This document shows positions 55,206 to 63,911 of a stretch of 64,000 nucleotides of DNA, piece after piece; the first letter of the stretch is position 1; each line of letters begins with the position of its first letter. Both the position numbers and the translations under genes were made by a program. The notes under the pieces were generated by a model. The model worked only from the letters and a program-made list of their open reading frames with translations. It was not told the DNA's origin and did not search any database. Origin of the DNA: Acidovorax sp. 106 (lineage in GTDB: Bacteria; Pseudomonadota; Gammaproteobacteria; Burkholderiales; Burkholderiaceae_C); assembly GCF_003663825.1 (NCBI RefSeq), contig NZ_RCCC01000001.1, forward strand, positions 248,001-312,000. Direction: 5' to 3'.

Positions 55206-56024
55206 TCAACGCCTGCGCACCGGGCCACCTGGGTCCGTGCGCCGCACCACGGGCACCGTGGCGGCCACGCGGGCCTTGCCAGAGCGCCAGGCAGGGCCCA
55301 GCAGGCGCATGCCATGGACACGCTTGACCGCTACCAAAAAATAGGCCGCGCCAAAAATGGGCCACCACTTTTCGCCCAGCGGGTCCACCCAGGCAAAGCG
55401 CTCCAGCCACTCGGCACTGCGCACCGCTGGACGATAACAGCCAAACTGGGCCGACTCGACCTCAAAGCTCAACAATCGCAGCCAGTCACGCAAGCGCCCA
55501 AAGCCAATGAACTCACCAGCATCTGGCAAGTACAGCGAGCCCCCCATCCAGCGCTGGCACAAGCGCACCCGCATCTGGCGCAGGGCCCACAGGCTCAGGG
55601 GGTTGAGCCCGGCAATCACCACACGCCCCTCGGGCACCAGTACACGCTCGACCTCGCGCAGGGCCATGTGCGGGTCCTCGCTCAACTCCAGGGTGTGGGG
55701 CAACACCACCAGGTCCAGGCTGGCACTGGGAAACGGCAACGCCACAGGCTCGGCCCACAAGGCCACCGCGCGCGGCGCATCAGGGGGGATGGGGCCGCCC
55801 CAGTCGCCCGGTTCATTCAGCAATGCATCTGCGCCCAAGGCAAGCCACTGGTGCGGCATGCGGTTGGTGCGCAGGCCATCAATGCGGGGCATGCCCAGCT
55901 GCACAGCGTGGTAGCCAAAGATGTCGGCCACAGCCTCGTCCATGCAAGCCTGCTCCCAGGCCAGCAGGTACCGTCCAGGCGCAGAGTCGAACCACTGGTG
56001 CAAATCTATAATTTGAGAGCTCAT
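55206..56024 (-). CDS. SAM-dependent methyltransferase-like protein
   Basis: A class I methyltransferase fold from residue about 10 to 190: the N-terminal motif near VADIFGYHAVQLG, then a LPFPSASLDLVVLPHTLELSEDPHMALREVERVLVPEG stretch matching the Methyltransf_11 pattern, followed by VVIAGLNPLS. The usual Gly-rich AdoMet loop is weak. It lies next to rnhA in many Burkholderiales. Its start codon ATG overlaps the gloB ATG on the other strand (CATG at 56022-56025). Confidence 0.85.
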   Translation of the reverse strand: MSSQIIDLHQWFDSAPGRYLLAWEQACMDEAVADIFGYHAVQLGMPRIDGLRTNRMPHQWLALGADALLNEPGDWGGPIPPDAPRAVALWAEPVALPFPSASLDLVVLPHTLELSEDPHMALREVERVLVPEGRVVIAGLNPLSLWALRQMRVRLCQRWMGGSLYLPDAGEFIGFGRLRDWLRLLSFEVESAQFGCYRPAVRSAEWLERFAWVDPLGEKWWPIFGAAYFLVAVKRVHGMRLLGPAWRSGKARVAATVPVVRRTDPGGPVRRR

Positions 56025-56805
56025 GAACTTGCTGCCGCTACCCGCCTTTACCGACAACTACATCTGGATGCTGCACGACGCGCAGCATGCGGTGGTGGTG
56101 GACCCTGGAGACCCCGCGCCCGTGCTGGAGGCGCTGCAGTCGATGGATCTGTCCTTGCAGGCAATTCTAGTCACCCACCACCATGCCGATCATGTCGGTG
56201 GCGTAGGGGTTTTGCGTGAGCACACCGGGGCCCGCGTGTACGGCCCGGCAGGCGAAGACATCCCCCGGCCCCTCACTGGCCTGAGCCAGGGCGATCAGGT
56301 GAAGGTGCTGGGCCTCACGCTGGACGTACTGGACGTACCCGGACACACCGCCGGGCACATTGCTTATTACGGTGCTGGCGTTGGAGGCGGGGGCGAGCCC
56401 ATGCTGTTCTGTGGCGACACCTTGTTCTCGGGTGGCTGTGGTCGGTTGTTTGAGGGGACTCCGGCACAAATGCACACATCGCTCAGCCAGCTCAGTGCAC
56501 TGCCCGACAACACACGGGTATGCTGCGCGCACGAATACACACTCTCTAACCTGAAATTTGCGCTGGCGGTGGAACCCGCCAACGCAGCACTGCTCAACTA
56601 CAACGCCTGGTGCCTGGCCCAACGGGCCGCCAACCGCCCCACGTTGCCATCCCACATGGCGCTGGAGCGCAGCATCAACCCATTCCTGCGGGTTCAGCAG
56701 CCAGAGGTTGCACGAGCAGCCAAGGCCCACGCGCCGCAGATCGACAGCAACGACGCAATCGCCGTACTGGCCGCATTGCGCACTTGGAAGAACGAGTTTC
56801 GATGA
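56023..56805 (+). CDS. gloB: Hydroxyacylglutathione hydrolase (glyoxalase II)
   Basis: This metallo-beta-lactamase-fold enzyme hydrolyses S-lactoylglutathione in methylglyoxal detoxification. The two-metal motif THHHADHVGG is at 51-60, followed by DVPGHTAGHIAYY, CGDTLFSGGCGRLFEGT and AHEYT. It has 260 residues. The start MNLLPLPAFTDNYIW is the family start. A TATAAT box (56007-56012) lies very close upstream, within the neighbour's coding sequence on the other side. It overlaps mltD by four bases. Confidence 0.95.
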   Translation: MNLLPLPAFTDNYIWMLHDAQHAVVVDPGDPAPVLEALQSMDLSLQAILVTHHHADHVGGVGVLREHTGARVYGPAGEDIPRPLTGLSQGDQVKVLGLTLDVLDVPGHTAGHIAYYGAGVGGGGEPMLFCGDTLFSGGCGRLFEGTPAQMHTSLSQLSALPDNTRVCCAHEYTLSNLKFALAVEPANAALLNYNAWCLAQRAANRPTLPSHMALERSINPFLRVQQPEVARAAKAHAPQIDSNDAIAVLAALRTWKNEFR

Positions 56806-58319
56806 AATTTCTGCACATTGCCAGCCTGCTTGGCATGCTGTGGCTGACAGGCTGCGCCACCACCGGTGGAGCGCCGGATACCGCCAGCAACTCGCCCAAC
56901 GAAACACCCACCAGCCGGCAGGCAGGCCACACGCCACTCATCCCCAAGGGGCCGCTGCAACCCATCACGGCCGCCAATGCCTCTAGCCGCGAAGTGGCAT
57001 CGCTCTCCGCTCCCGCCGATCTGTGGGATCGCATCCGGCGCGGCTTTGCCATGCCCGACCTGCAACACGATCTGGTGCAAGACCGCGAGCAGTGGTATGC
57101 CAGCCGACCAGACTACATGCAGCGCATGACCGAGCGCTCCAGCAAATACCTCTTTCACATCGTCGAGGAACTGGAGCGGCGCGGCATGCCCACCGAGCTG
57201 GCCCTGCTGCCTTACATTGAAAGCGCCTTCAACCCACAGGCCGTCTCCAGCGCCAAGGCAGCGGGCATGTGGCAATTCATGCCCGCCACCGGCAACTACT
57301 TCGACCTGAAGCAAAACGCGTTTCGCGATGACCGGCGCGATGTGCTGGCCTCCACCCGTGCAGCGCTGGACTACCTGCAAAAGCTCTACGGCATGTTTGG
57401 CGATTGGCACCTGGCACTGGCCGCCTACAACTGGGGCGAAGGCAGCGTGGGCCGTGCCATTGCGCGCAACCAAAAGGCAGGCCTGGGCACCAGCTACACC
57501 GACCTGAACATGCCCGCAGAAACACGCATGTATGTACCCAAGCTGCAGGCCGTCAAAAACATCGTGGCCAACCCGGATGCCTTCAAGACCGAACTGCCAC
57601 TGATTGAGAACCACCCCTATTTCCAGACGGTGGACGTTACCCACGACATCGATGTGTCGCTGGTGGCGAGCCTTGCAGGCATCCGCGAAGCAGATTTCAA
57701 GGCGCTGAATCCCTCTTTCAACAAACCCGTGATCCTGGCCGCAGGCACCCCACAGATCCTCTTGCCCTGGGACAACGCCAAAGTCTTCCAGCGCAACCTG
57801 GAAGCCCGCAGCGAAGGCCAGTACGCGAGCTGGACCGTGTGGTCGGCCCCCAGCACCATGAGTGTGGCCGAAGCGGCACGCCGCACGGACATGAGCGAGA
57901 ACGACCTGCGCAGCCTCAACAACATCCCTCCGCGCATGCTCATCAAGGCGGGCTCGGCCTTGATCGTGCCGCGCAGCGCCACCACGCGCCAGGATGTGTC
58001 ATCGCACCTGGCAGACAACGGCCAAGTGGCGCTCGCCCCCGAAATCGTGACGCGGCGCACCTCGGTGCGGGCCGCCAAAGGCGAAACAGTGGCCAGCATT
58101 GCGCAGCGCTACAAGGTCAGTGCCGCCAACGTGGCCGATTGGAACGATGTGAAGCTGAGCGCCGCCTTCAAGGCCGGACAACAGGTGGTGATGTACCTGC
58201 CCGTGCGCCAAATCGCTGCCGCCGCACAGCCACGCGTGCAGGCCCGCAGCAGCGCCAGCAAGACCGCATCCGCCCCAACGCGCCGTGGTGGCACGCCCTC
58301 TAAGGTACGCCGCCGCTGA
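56802..58319 (+). CDS. mltD: Membrane-bound lytic murein transglycosylase D
   Basis: A lipoprotein that cuts peptidoglycan glycan strands. The lipobox LTGC has Cys18, the SLT domain has LPYIESAFNPQAVSSAKAAGMWQFMPATG with its catalytic Glu, and two LysM-type domains follow (WTVWSAPSTMSVAEAARR and TSVRAAKGETVASIAQRY). It has 505 residues with a basic tail. The ATGA overlap couples it to gloB, a conserved neighbour pair. Confidence 0.95.
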   Translation: MKFLHIASLLGMLWLTGCATTGGAPDTASNSPNETPTSRQAGHTPLIPKGPLQPITAANASSREVASLSAPADLWDRIRRGFAMPDLQHDLVQDREQWYASRPDYMQRMTERSSKYLFHIVEELERRGMPTELALLPYIESAFNPQAVSSAKAAGMWQFMPATGNYFDLKQNAFRDDRRDVLASTRAALDYLQKLYGMFGDWHLALAAYNWGEGSVGRAIARNQKAGLGTSYTDLNMPAETRMYVPKLQAVKNIVANPDAFKTELPLIENHPYFQTVDVTHDIDVSLVASLAGIREADFKALNPSFNKPVILAAGTPQILLPWDNAKVFQRNLEARSEGQYASWTVWSAPSTMSVAEAARRTDMSENDLRSLNNIPPRMLIKAGSALIVPRSATTRQDVSSHLADNGQVALAPEIVTRRTSVRAAKGETVASIAQRYKVSAANVADWNDVKLSAAFKAGQQVVMYLPVRQIAAAAQPRVQARSSASKTASAPTRRGGTPSKVRRR

Positions 58320-58340
58320 GCACGCCCCTGCACACACTCC

Positions 58341-58370
58341 ACAAAGCGCCTGCAAAGACAGGCGCTTTGT
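58341..58370. terminator. Terminator-like hairpin after mltD
   Basis: ACAAAGCGCCTG-CAAAGA-CAGGCGCTTTGT, a perfect 12-bp stem between two convergent genes. The T run after it is weak. Confidence 0.75.
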
Positions 58371-58383
58371 GTTTATGCAGGCC

Positions 58384-58536
58384 TCAAAGGCGCAGCGATG
58401 CCATGCCCATCAGGCCCAAAATTCCCATGATGATGAGGTACAGCGCCACGATGGTGCTGAGCAAACGGGGCATGACCAGGATCAGGATGCCAGCAATCAG
58501 GGACACCAAGGGGCCGATACTGAGACTCAACGACAT
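58384..58536 (-). CDS. DUF3096-like small membrane protein
   Basis: A 50-residue, very hydrophobic protein starting MSLSLSIGPLVSLIAG, with the central LVMPRLLSTIVALYLII typical of DUF3096 proteins, which have one or two membrane helices and no known role. It is convergent with mltD and shares its hairpin terminator. Confidence 0.8.
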   Translation of the reverse strand: MSLSLSIGPLVSLIAGILILVMPRLLSTIVALYLIIMGILGLMGMASLRL

Positions 58537-58602
58537 GGCGGGTCTTTCTGCACAAAGTGAAACAGGCCGCTATCTTGCCCGAGCGCACCCCGCCCTGCGC
58601 CC

Positions 58603-59655
58603 TCACACGTTGAATTTTTGCCGTGCCTTGCGCACCCAGTCGTTCGAGAAGGTACGCGCCAGGTCTACCTTGCTGCCCGCCAGCTCAGGATAGGCCAGCG
58701 TCAAAGTGCGCAACGCCACGCCAGGCCCATCGTCGGGCATCAGCCCGTTGGGAGAGAAGGTCTCACGCATGCGATAGAAGGCGGTCAAATACAAAGCCCT
58801 GTCGCTGGCCAGGTGGGCCGTGGGCAGCGCCTTGACCATGTCGGCAGGCTCAGCCGTCTGCAACCACTTGAGCGTGTGCACCATCGCATGCACCAGGGCC
58901 TGCACCTGCTCGGGGCGCTTTTGGACAAAGGGCTGGGCCGCATACAAACAGCTGGCGGGCATATTGCCGCCAAACAAGTCCTGCGAAGACTTGAGCGTGC
59001 GCGCATCGGCCACCACGCGCAGGGCCAGCTTTTGCTCGGCCTGCGCCACGATGGGGTCTGAATGGCACAGCGCGTGCACCTGCCCCGCACGCAGGGCTGC
59101 CAGGGCTGCCGCCCCAGAAGGTGTGGCGACAAAGGTCACATCCTCCGGCGCCACGCCCTCACGCGCCAGCACCCAGCGCGCAAAGGTGTGGGTGGAAGAG
59201 CCCGGGGCGGATACACCAATGCGCCGCCCGACCAGATCACGCACGGATTCAAACTTGGGTAGCGCGCGCTGCGATATGCCCAGGGCCACTTGCGGCGCCC
59301 GCCCGTGCAGCACCATGGACCGCAACGGCAGCCCACGCACCTGCTGGCGAATGGTGTGCTCGTAAGCCCCGGAGACCACATCCACCGCGCCCTCTTGCAG
59401 CGCCTGCAGAGCCAACGCCCCAGCAGAAAAATCGCGCAGCACTACGTCCAGCCCCTCGGCTCGGAAAAAACCAAGCTGGTCGGCCAGCAACACGGGCAGA
59501 TGGAACATCTCGCTTTGCCCCGCCACCGCCAGCGTCACCCGCCCCAGGTCGCCCACAGGGGCCGACTGGGCGCCCAGCAAGGGCGCAAAAACGCCAGCCG
59601 CGTATGCAACGGATGCGGCCCCCAGGGTACGGCGGTGGATCAGAAAACGCGACAT
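58603..59655 (-). CDS. ABC transporter substrate-binding protein (TauA/SsuA/NMT1 type)
   Basis: A periplasmic binding protein for a sulfonate, nitrate- or thiamine-precursor-like ligand. It has a signal peptide with twin Arg (HRRTLGAAS), then LPVLLADQLGFFRAEGLDVVLRDF, a hallmark of the family, and LVGRRIGVSAPGSSTHTF. It has 350 residues. No permease or ATPase gene is adjacent within the window, so it may be an orphan component. The start at 59655 gives a good signal peptide. Confidence 0.88.
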   Translation of the reverse strand: MSRFLIHRRTLGAASVAYAAGVFAPLLGAQSAPVGDLGRVTLAVAGQSEMFHLPVLLADQLGFFRAEGLDVVLRDFSAGALALQALQEGAVDVVSGAYEHTIRQQVRGLPLRSMVLHGRAPQVALGISQRALPKFESVRDLVGRRIGVSAPGSSTHTFARWVLAREGVAPEDVTFVATPSGAAALAALRAGQVHALCHSDPIVAQAEQKLALRVVADARTLKSSQDLFGGNMPASCLYAAQPFVQKRPEQVQALVHAMVHTLKWLQTAEPADMVKALPTAHLASDRALYLTAFYRMRETFSPNGLMPDDGPGVALRTLTLAYPELAGSKVDLARTFSNDWVRKARQKFNV

Positions 59656-60056
59656 GGAATCAAGACAGCCCAGAAAAGTGCAACGCACACAATGCAGCGC
59701 AGCAAAAAACAAAGATGCTGCACTGCAACAATTGTGCCGGAGCCATGGGGCGAAAACATCAGGGATCACCCCTGCGGGCTTCTACGTACCGTGAAAAAGG
59801 TGGGGAAACCGTCGAAAAACGGAGGTAACCAGCGGGCAACACGGGGGGACAACAAGCCCGTGCACCCGTCACAGGCCTGCAAGCCGGTTCTACGACGGCT
59901 CTACGACGGCTATAAAGCCGAAGCGCCCCCACCGCGCAGACCAAGGCTTGCCTGAATCTGCACCGTAGAGGCGCGTGGATGCGGTCGATGGAAACAAATC
60001 GGGCGACAAAAAGGCGCTCAACGTCTCAGCACGTTGGCAGCCACAACCGCCCTGGG
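59656..60056. other. Gap between the binding protein and MAPEG genes
   Basis: No gene is visible. A short direct repeat TCTACGACGGC occurs twice near 59885-59910, followed by TATAAAG. It may hold the leftward promoter of the binding protein. No riboswitch-like structure was recognised. Confidence 0.4.
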
Positions 60057-60482
60057 TCAGTGATAGCCCACAAACAGGATGGCAATGTTCACAAAGAACG
60101 CAGCCCCCCACACCGCACTGCGGGCCGTGGGCATGTTGGACACGTACATCATGATGTAGAAAATGCGCAGCATGATGAACAGCATGGCCAGCAAGTCCAG
60201 CCAGGTCTGCCGAGCCCCGAGCTGGTGCGCAATGATGACCGCGCCGATGAAAAACGGCAGCACTTCAAAACTGTTGGCCTGCGCGGCGTTGGCACGGGCC
60301 CGCCAATCCGACTGGCGGGCCAGCCAGCCCCGCGGGTCGCTGTTGTCGAAGCCGCCCTGGTCTACGGGCTTGCCGAGGGCGCCCCGCTTGGCGATCCAGG
60401 CGCACACGATGGGCAGCAACGCGGCCACCAGGACGCACCAGTACGCCACCGTGAAGCGGGCCAGTTGCATGGATGTGTTCAT
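60057..60482 (-). CDS. MAPEG-family membrane protein
   Basis: A 141-residue protein with four membrane helices: TVAYWCVLVAALLPIVCAWIA, a central RANAAQANSFEVLPFFIGAVIIA that carries the MAPEG pattern (R-A-x-x-A-x-x-N-x-x-E), LLAMLFIMLRIFYIMMYV, and a C-terminal helix. MAPEG proteins include glutathione-dependent membrane enzymes; the bacterial relatives are mostly of unknown role. Confidence 0.9.
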   Translation of the reverse strand: MNTSMQLARFTVAYWCVLVAALLPIVCAWIAKRGALGKPVDQGGFDNSDPRGWLARQSDWRARANAAQANSFEVLPFFIGAVIIAHQLGARQTWLDLLAMLFIMLRIFYIMMYVSNMPTARSAVWGAAFFVNIAILFVGYH

Positions 60483-60491
60483 TTTTAAGCC

Positions 60492-60545
60492 TTTAAGGGC
60501 CCAAAGCCCCTGTTTATAAGCGCTAGCCGCTATGAATTCGGGAGT
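60492..60545 (-). repeat. Dispersed repeat copy G, reversed
   Basis: The reverse complement reads GAATTCATAGCGGCTAGCGC then TTATAAACAGGGGC, matching the family core. It lies just upstream of the MAPEG gene. Confidence 0.6.
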
Positions 60546-60581
60546 ATTCTACCCACGATGGTCAGGCCTCAGGCCCGCACT

Positions 60582-61172
60582 TCAGCGGCGGTCGACCAGC
60601 GCGTGCGCAATGGTGCCCAGGTCCACGTACTCCAGCTCGCTGCCCACCGGCACGCCGCGTGCGAGGCGGGTCACATGCAGGCCCCGGCTCTTGAGGGCCT
60701 CGCTCAACACATGCGCGGTGGCCTCGCCCTCGGCATTGAAGTTGGTGGCCAAAATCACCTCTTGCACCACGCCATCGCTGGCGCGCTCCATCAGCTTGTG
60801 CAGGCCAATCTCCTTGGGACCAATGCCATCGAGCGGGCTCAGGCGCCCCATCAGCACAAAGTACAGCCCCTTGAACGCCCCCGTGCGCTCCAGCGCCGAT
60901 TGATCGGCCGGGGTCTCCACCACGCACAGCCGCGAAGCATCGCGATCTGGGTCCAGGCAGGTGCTGCAGATGTCGTCTTCGGTAAAGGTGTGGCAGCGCG
61001 CGCAGTGGTGCACGTTCTGCACCGCACCATGCAGCGCCACCGACAACGCCTCGGCCCCATCGCGGTCATGCTGCATCAAATGAAACGCCATGCGCTGCGC
61101 AGACTTGACCCCCACCCCCGGCAAACGGCGCAGCGCCTGAATCAAGACATCAAGGGCGTTGGTGGAGGACAT
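60582..61172 (-). CDS. recR: Recombination protein RecR
   Basis: RecR acts with RecF/RecO to load RecA at gaps. It has the helix-hairpin-helix region [19 protein letters not shown], a Cys4 zinc finger ([16 protein letters not shown]), and a Toprim domain ([17 protein letters not shown]). At 196 residues it is standard. It is last in the leftward dnaX-ybaB-recR order. Confidence 0.97.
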   Translation of the reverse strand: MSSTNALDVLIQALRRLPGVGVKSAQRMAFHLMQHDRDGAEALSVALHGAVQNVHHCARCHTFTEDDICSTCLDPDRDASRLCVVETPADQSALERTGAFKGLYFVLMGRLSPLDGIGPKEIGLHKLMERASDGVVQEVILATNFNAEGEATAHVLSEALKSRGLHVTRLARGVPVGSELEYVDLGTIAHALVDRR

Positions 61173-61227
61173 GGGTGGGTGGCAATCAGGGGACGTGGGG
61201 ATCGGAATACGGGAGGTGCGGTGAAAA

Positions 61228-61293
61228 GCTTCGACAGGCTCAGCCTGAACGGTGAGGGGATCGCCACGGCTTCGACAGGCTCAGCCCGAACGG
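61228..61293. repeat. Two copies of a TTCGACAGGCTCAGCC repeat
   Basis: GCTTCGACAGGCTCAGCCTG at 61228 (to 61252) and again at 61269-61293 with one base changed. Each contains CAGGCT-C-AGCCTG. Such units are dispersed in many proteobacterial genomes. Confidence 0.8.
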
Positions 61294-61481
61294 ACTGGGG
61301 AAAGATCAGAAATATCCCATCCAAACCCTGCCCTTCCCCTGCCTTCACACCCCACCCTCAAGGGCGTAGCGAGCGCCTGCCAGGCTAGGCGGACGGAGCA
61401 CAGCAACCGGAACGTACTTAAAGTACGTGAGGATTGCGAGCACCGCCCAACGACGCATGGCTGGCGCGCAGTAGCCAGACC
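61294..61481. other. Structured gap before recR, with a palindrome at 61412-61428
   Basis: ACGTACTT-A-AAGTACGT is a perfect palindrome. The surrounding block (61380-61480, with AGGATTGCGAGCACCGCCC) looks like a conserved element. I recall similar blocks elsewhere in Burkholderiales but not their role. No gene is called in the 61173-61481 gap. Confidence 0.45.
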
Positions 61482-61814
61482 TCAGAAAGGGAATTTCATG
61501 CCGCCGGGGAGGCCTGGCATCCCTGCTGTCAGCTTGCCCATCTTCTCCGACGAAGTCTCCTCAGCCTTGCGCACCGCCGCATTGAACGCAGCCGCCACCA
61601 GGTCTTCCAGCATGTCCTTGTCTTCGGCCAGCAGGCTCGGGTCGATGGTGATGCGTTTGACATCGTGCTTGCAAGTCATCACCACCTTGACCAGGCCTGC
61701 GCCCGATTCGCCTTCCACCTCGACAAACGCCAGTTCGTCCTGGGCCTTCTTGAGGTTGTCCTGCATGGCCTGGGCTTGCTTCATCAGGCCGGCGAGTTGT
61801 CCTTTGTTGAACAT
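61482..61814 (-). CDS. ybaB: YbaB/EbfC nucleoid-associated protein
   Basis: A small DNA-binding protein of 110 residues, with [27 protein letters not shown] at the start and the conserved [23 protein letters not shown] strand region, ending in a Gly/Met/Pro-rich tail. It lies between dnaX and recR as in most bacteria. Confidence 0.96.
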   Translation of the reverse strand: MFNKGQLAGLMKQAQAMQDNLKKAQDELAFVEVEGESGAGLVKVVMTCKHDVKRITIDPSLLAEDKDMLEDLVAAAFNAAVRKAEETSSEKMGKLTAGMPGLPGGMKFPF

Positions 61815-61853
61815 GGATGGTTTCCTTTTTTGAAAAATGACGAGGGTCAAAAA

Positions 61854-63911
61854 TTACAGCGGCTTGATGCTGCCCGGCACGATCTTCGCGCCGTGGTCGC
61901 GCATCAGCGTCTGCACATAGGGGTCGTTCATCACGGTTTCTTCGGCCAGGCGCTGGCGTTCGGCGGCAGCGGCGGCGTTGCGGCGGGCGGGGCTGTCGAT
62001 CACGCGGCCCACCTCCACGCTGATCTGTGTGGCGTGGCCTGCGGCCTCTAGCGCCGCGCGCAGGCGCTCGCGGGCGGTGGGCTGGTTGAGCGATTCGCGC
62101 TCCACCCGCAGCAGCCAGTGGGCGCCATCGCGCGCCACCAGTTGGGATTGCAAGGCCAGCTCGCGCACCAGGGCGGTGATGGCCTCGGCCGCCACCAGCT
62201 GCTGCACCGTGGCGTGCCACACGTCGCCCTCTTCGGTGGGCGTGTAACGGGTCGATACCGGTGTGGGGGCCGACAGGGGCAAGGGCTGCAAGCGTTCGCT
62301 GGGCTCAGACGCCTCACGGACCGGGATTGCTACCAATTCAGGAGCTGCTTGCGCTTGATTGTTAAGCGCTGGAGGCAGATTTTGTTCTGAATTTCGAGCC
62401 GCATGCGCTGGCGGAACGGCGGGGGCAGGTACCGATCCATCGTCCGCGTCAGGCCAGGGAGGGGGTTCGCTGCCAGCGTCATCCCACGGGGCAACGGCAT
62501 TGGCTGGGACAGCCGCCGGGGCGGGCGCCGACACAGGGGGCTGAGCCGATGGCACGGCCCGGGGCGCAGGCTCTGGTGGCTGCGCAGCGGCAGGAGCCAT
62601 TGGGATCGTTGGGATCGTTGTGGTCGTTGGAGCGGAGGGAGCCAACGCAGCGGGAGGCACCGGCTCGGCAGGGGCTATGGGCGGCAGTGGGGCAGCCTGC
62701 GGAGCAACCGCTGCAGGCTGCACGGCAGGCGCCAAGGCGGGGGCAGGGGTCGATGGCAGTGCGGGCTCAGGCCGCGTCAGAGTTTTTTTTTCAGCCGGGT
62801 CTGCAGGGGCTTTGAAGGCCAGCAGGCGCAGCAGCACCATGGTCAGCGCGGCGTATTCGTCGGGCGCCAGGCCCAGTTCGCCCCGGCCGTGCAGGCATAG
62901 GCTGTAGAGCAACTGGGTTTCGTCTGCGGGCATTTCGCCCGCCAGGCGGGCGGTTTCCACGGCTTCGGGGTCGTTGGCGTCTACGGCCTGGGCCATTTGC
63001 GGCACGGCCTGGTACACGGCCATGCGTTGCAGCACGGCGCTCATTTCTTCCAGCGTCGATGCGGCCGACAGGCCGTTCATGCGCAGGGCATCGGCCGTTT
63101 CCACCACGGTTTTGCCATCGGCCTGGGCCAGCGCGTCGATGAGGCGAAAGACGTAGGAACGGTCGACCGCGCCCAGCATCTGGCGCACACCGGCTTCTTG
63201 CAACTGGCCGCTGCCGAAGGCGATGGCCTGGTCGGTGAGCGAGAGCGCATCGCGCATGGAGCCCCGCGCAGCGCGTGAGAGCAGGCGCAGCGCCTGGGGT
63301 TCGGCGGGCACGTTCTCTTGGGCCAGCACACGGGTGAGGTGGTCCAGCACCGTCTCGGGCGCCATGGGGCGCAGGTTGAACTGCAGACAGCGGCTGAGCA
63401 CCGTCACGGGCACCTTCTGCGGGTCGGTCGTGGCCAGCACGAACTTGAGGTACTCGGGCGGCTCTTCCAGCGTCTTGAGCATGGCGTTGAACGCCGTGTT
63501 CGTGAGCATGTGCACTTCGTCGATCATGAAGACCTTGAAGCGGCCCTGCACCGGCTTGTAGACGGCCTGCTCGAGCAGGCTCTGCACCTCGTCCACGCCC
63601 CGGTTGGACGCTGCGTCCAGCTCGGTGTAGTCCACAAAGCGGCCGCTGTCGATGTCGGTGCACGCTTGGCACACGCCGCAGGGCGTGGCGGTGATGCCGC
63701 CGTTGCCATCCGGCCCCTGACAGTTGAGCGACTTGGCCAGAATGCGCGACACCGTGGTCTTGCCCACGCCGCGCGTGCCGGTAAAAAGGTAAGCGTGGTG
63801 CAGGCGCTGCTGGGTCAGCGCGTTCGACAGGGCCTGGACCACATGCTCCTGCCCCACCATTTCGGTGAAATTGCGGGGGCGGTACTTGCGGGCGAGCACG
63901 AGATAGGACAT
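61854..63911 (-). CDS. dnaX: DNA polymerase III subunits tau (and probably gamma)
   Basis: The clamp-loader ATPase of the replicase. The N-terminus has Walker A GTRGVGKT, a Cys4 zinc module (CQGPDG...CGVCQAC), MIDEVHML, and sensor regions through about residue 365. A long Pro/Ala linker (about 380-520) and the tau-specific C-terminal domain follow. It has 685 residues. An A9 tract at codons 374-377 sits at the end of domain III; slippage would give a short gamma form. The start is MSYLVLARKYRP. Confidence 0.96.
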   Translation of the reverse strand: MSYLVLARKYRPRNFTEMVGQEHVVQALSNALTQQRLHHAYLFTGTRGVGKTTVSRILAKSLNCQGPDGNGGITATPCGVCQACTDIDSGRFVDYTELDAASNRGVDEVQSLLEQAVYKPVQGRFKVFMIDEVHMLTNTAFNAMLKTLEEPPEYLKFVLATTDPQKVPVTVLSRCLQFNLRPMAPETVLDHLTRVLAQENVPAEPQALRLLSRAARGSMRDALSLTDQAIAFGSGQLQEAGVRQMLGAVDRSYVFRLIDALAQADGKTVVETADALRMNGLSAASTLEEMSAVLQRMAVYQAVPQMAQAVDANDPEAVETARLAGEMPADETQLLYSLCLHGRGELGLAPDEYAALTMVLLRLLAFKAPADPAEKKTLTRPEPALPSTPAPALAPAVQPAAVAPQAAPLPPIAPAEPVPPAALAPSAPTTTTIPTIPMAPAAAQPPEPAPRAVPSAQPPVSAPAPAAVPANAVAPWDDAGSEPPPWPDADDGSVPAPAVPPAHAARNSEQNLPPALNNQAQAAPELVAIPVREASEPSERLQPLPLSAPTPVSTRYTPTEEGDVWHATVQQLVAAEAITALVRELALQSQLVARDGAHWLLRVERESLNQPTARERLRAALEAAGHATQISVEVGRVIDSPARRNAAAAAERQRLAEETVMNDPYVQTLMRDHGAKIVPGSIKPL
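62326..62384 (+). repeat. Dispersed repeat copy F, inside dnaX
   Basis: ATTGCTACCAATTCAGGAGC, then TGCTTGCGCTTGATTGTTAAGCGCTGGAGG, a recognisable family copy in the linker-coding part of dnaX. Confidence 0.65.
62783..62791 (-). promoter_or_regulatory. A9 slippery tract in dnaX
   Basis: Nine As on the coding strand (GAA AAA AAA ACT). A -1 shift adds five residues (N-S-D-A-A) and stops at 62769-62767, and a +1 shift adds Leu and stops. Both give a product of about 377-381 residues, the gamma-like clamp-loader core. Confidence 0.7.
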
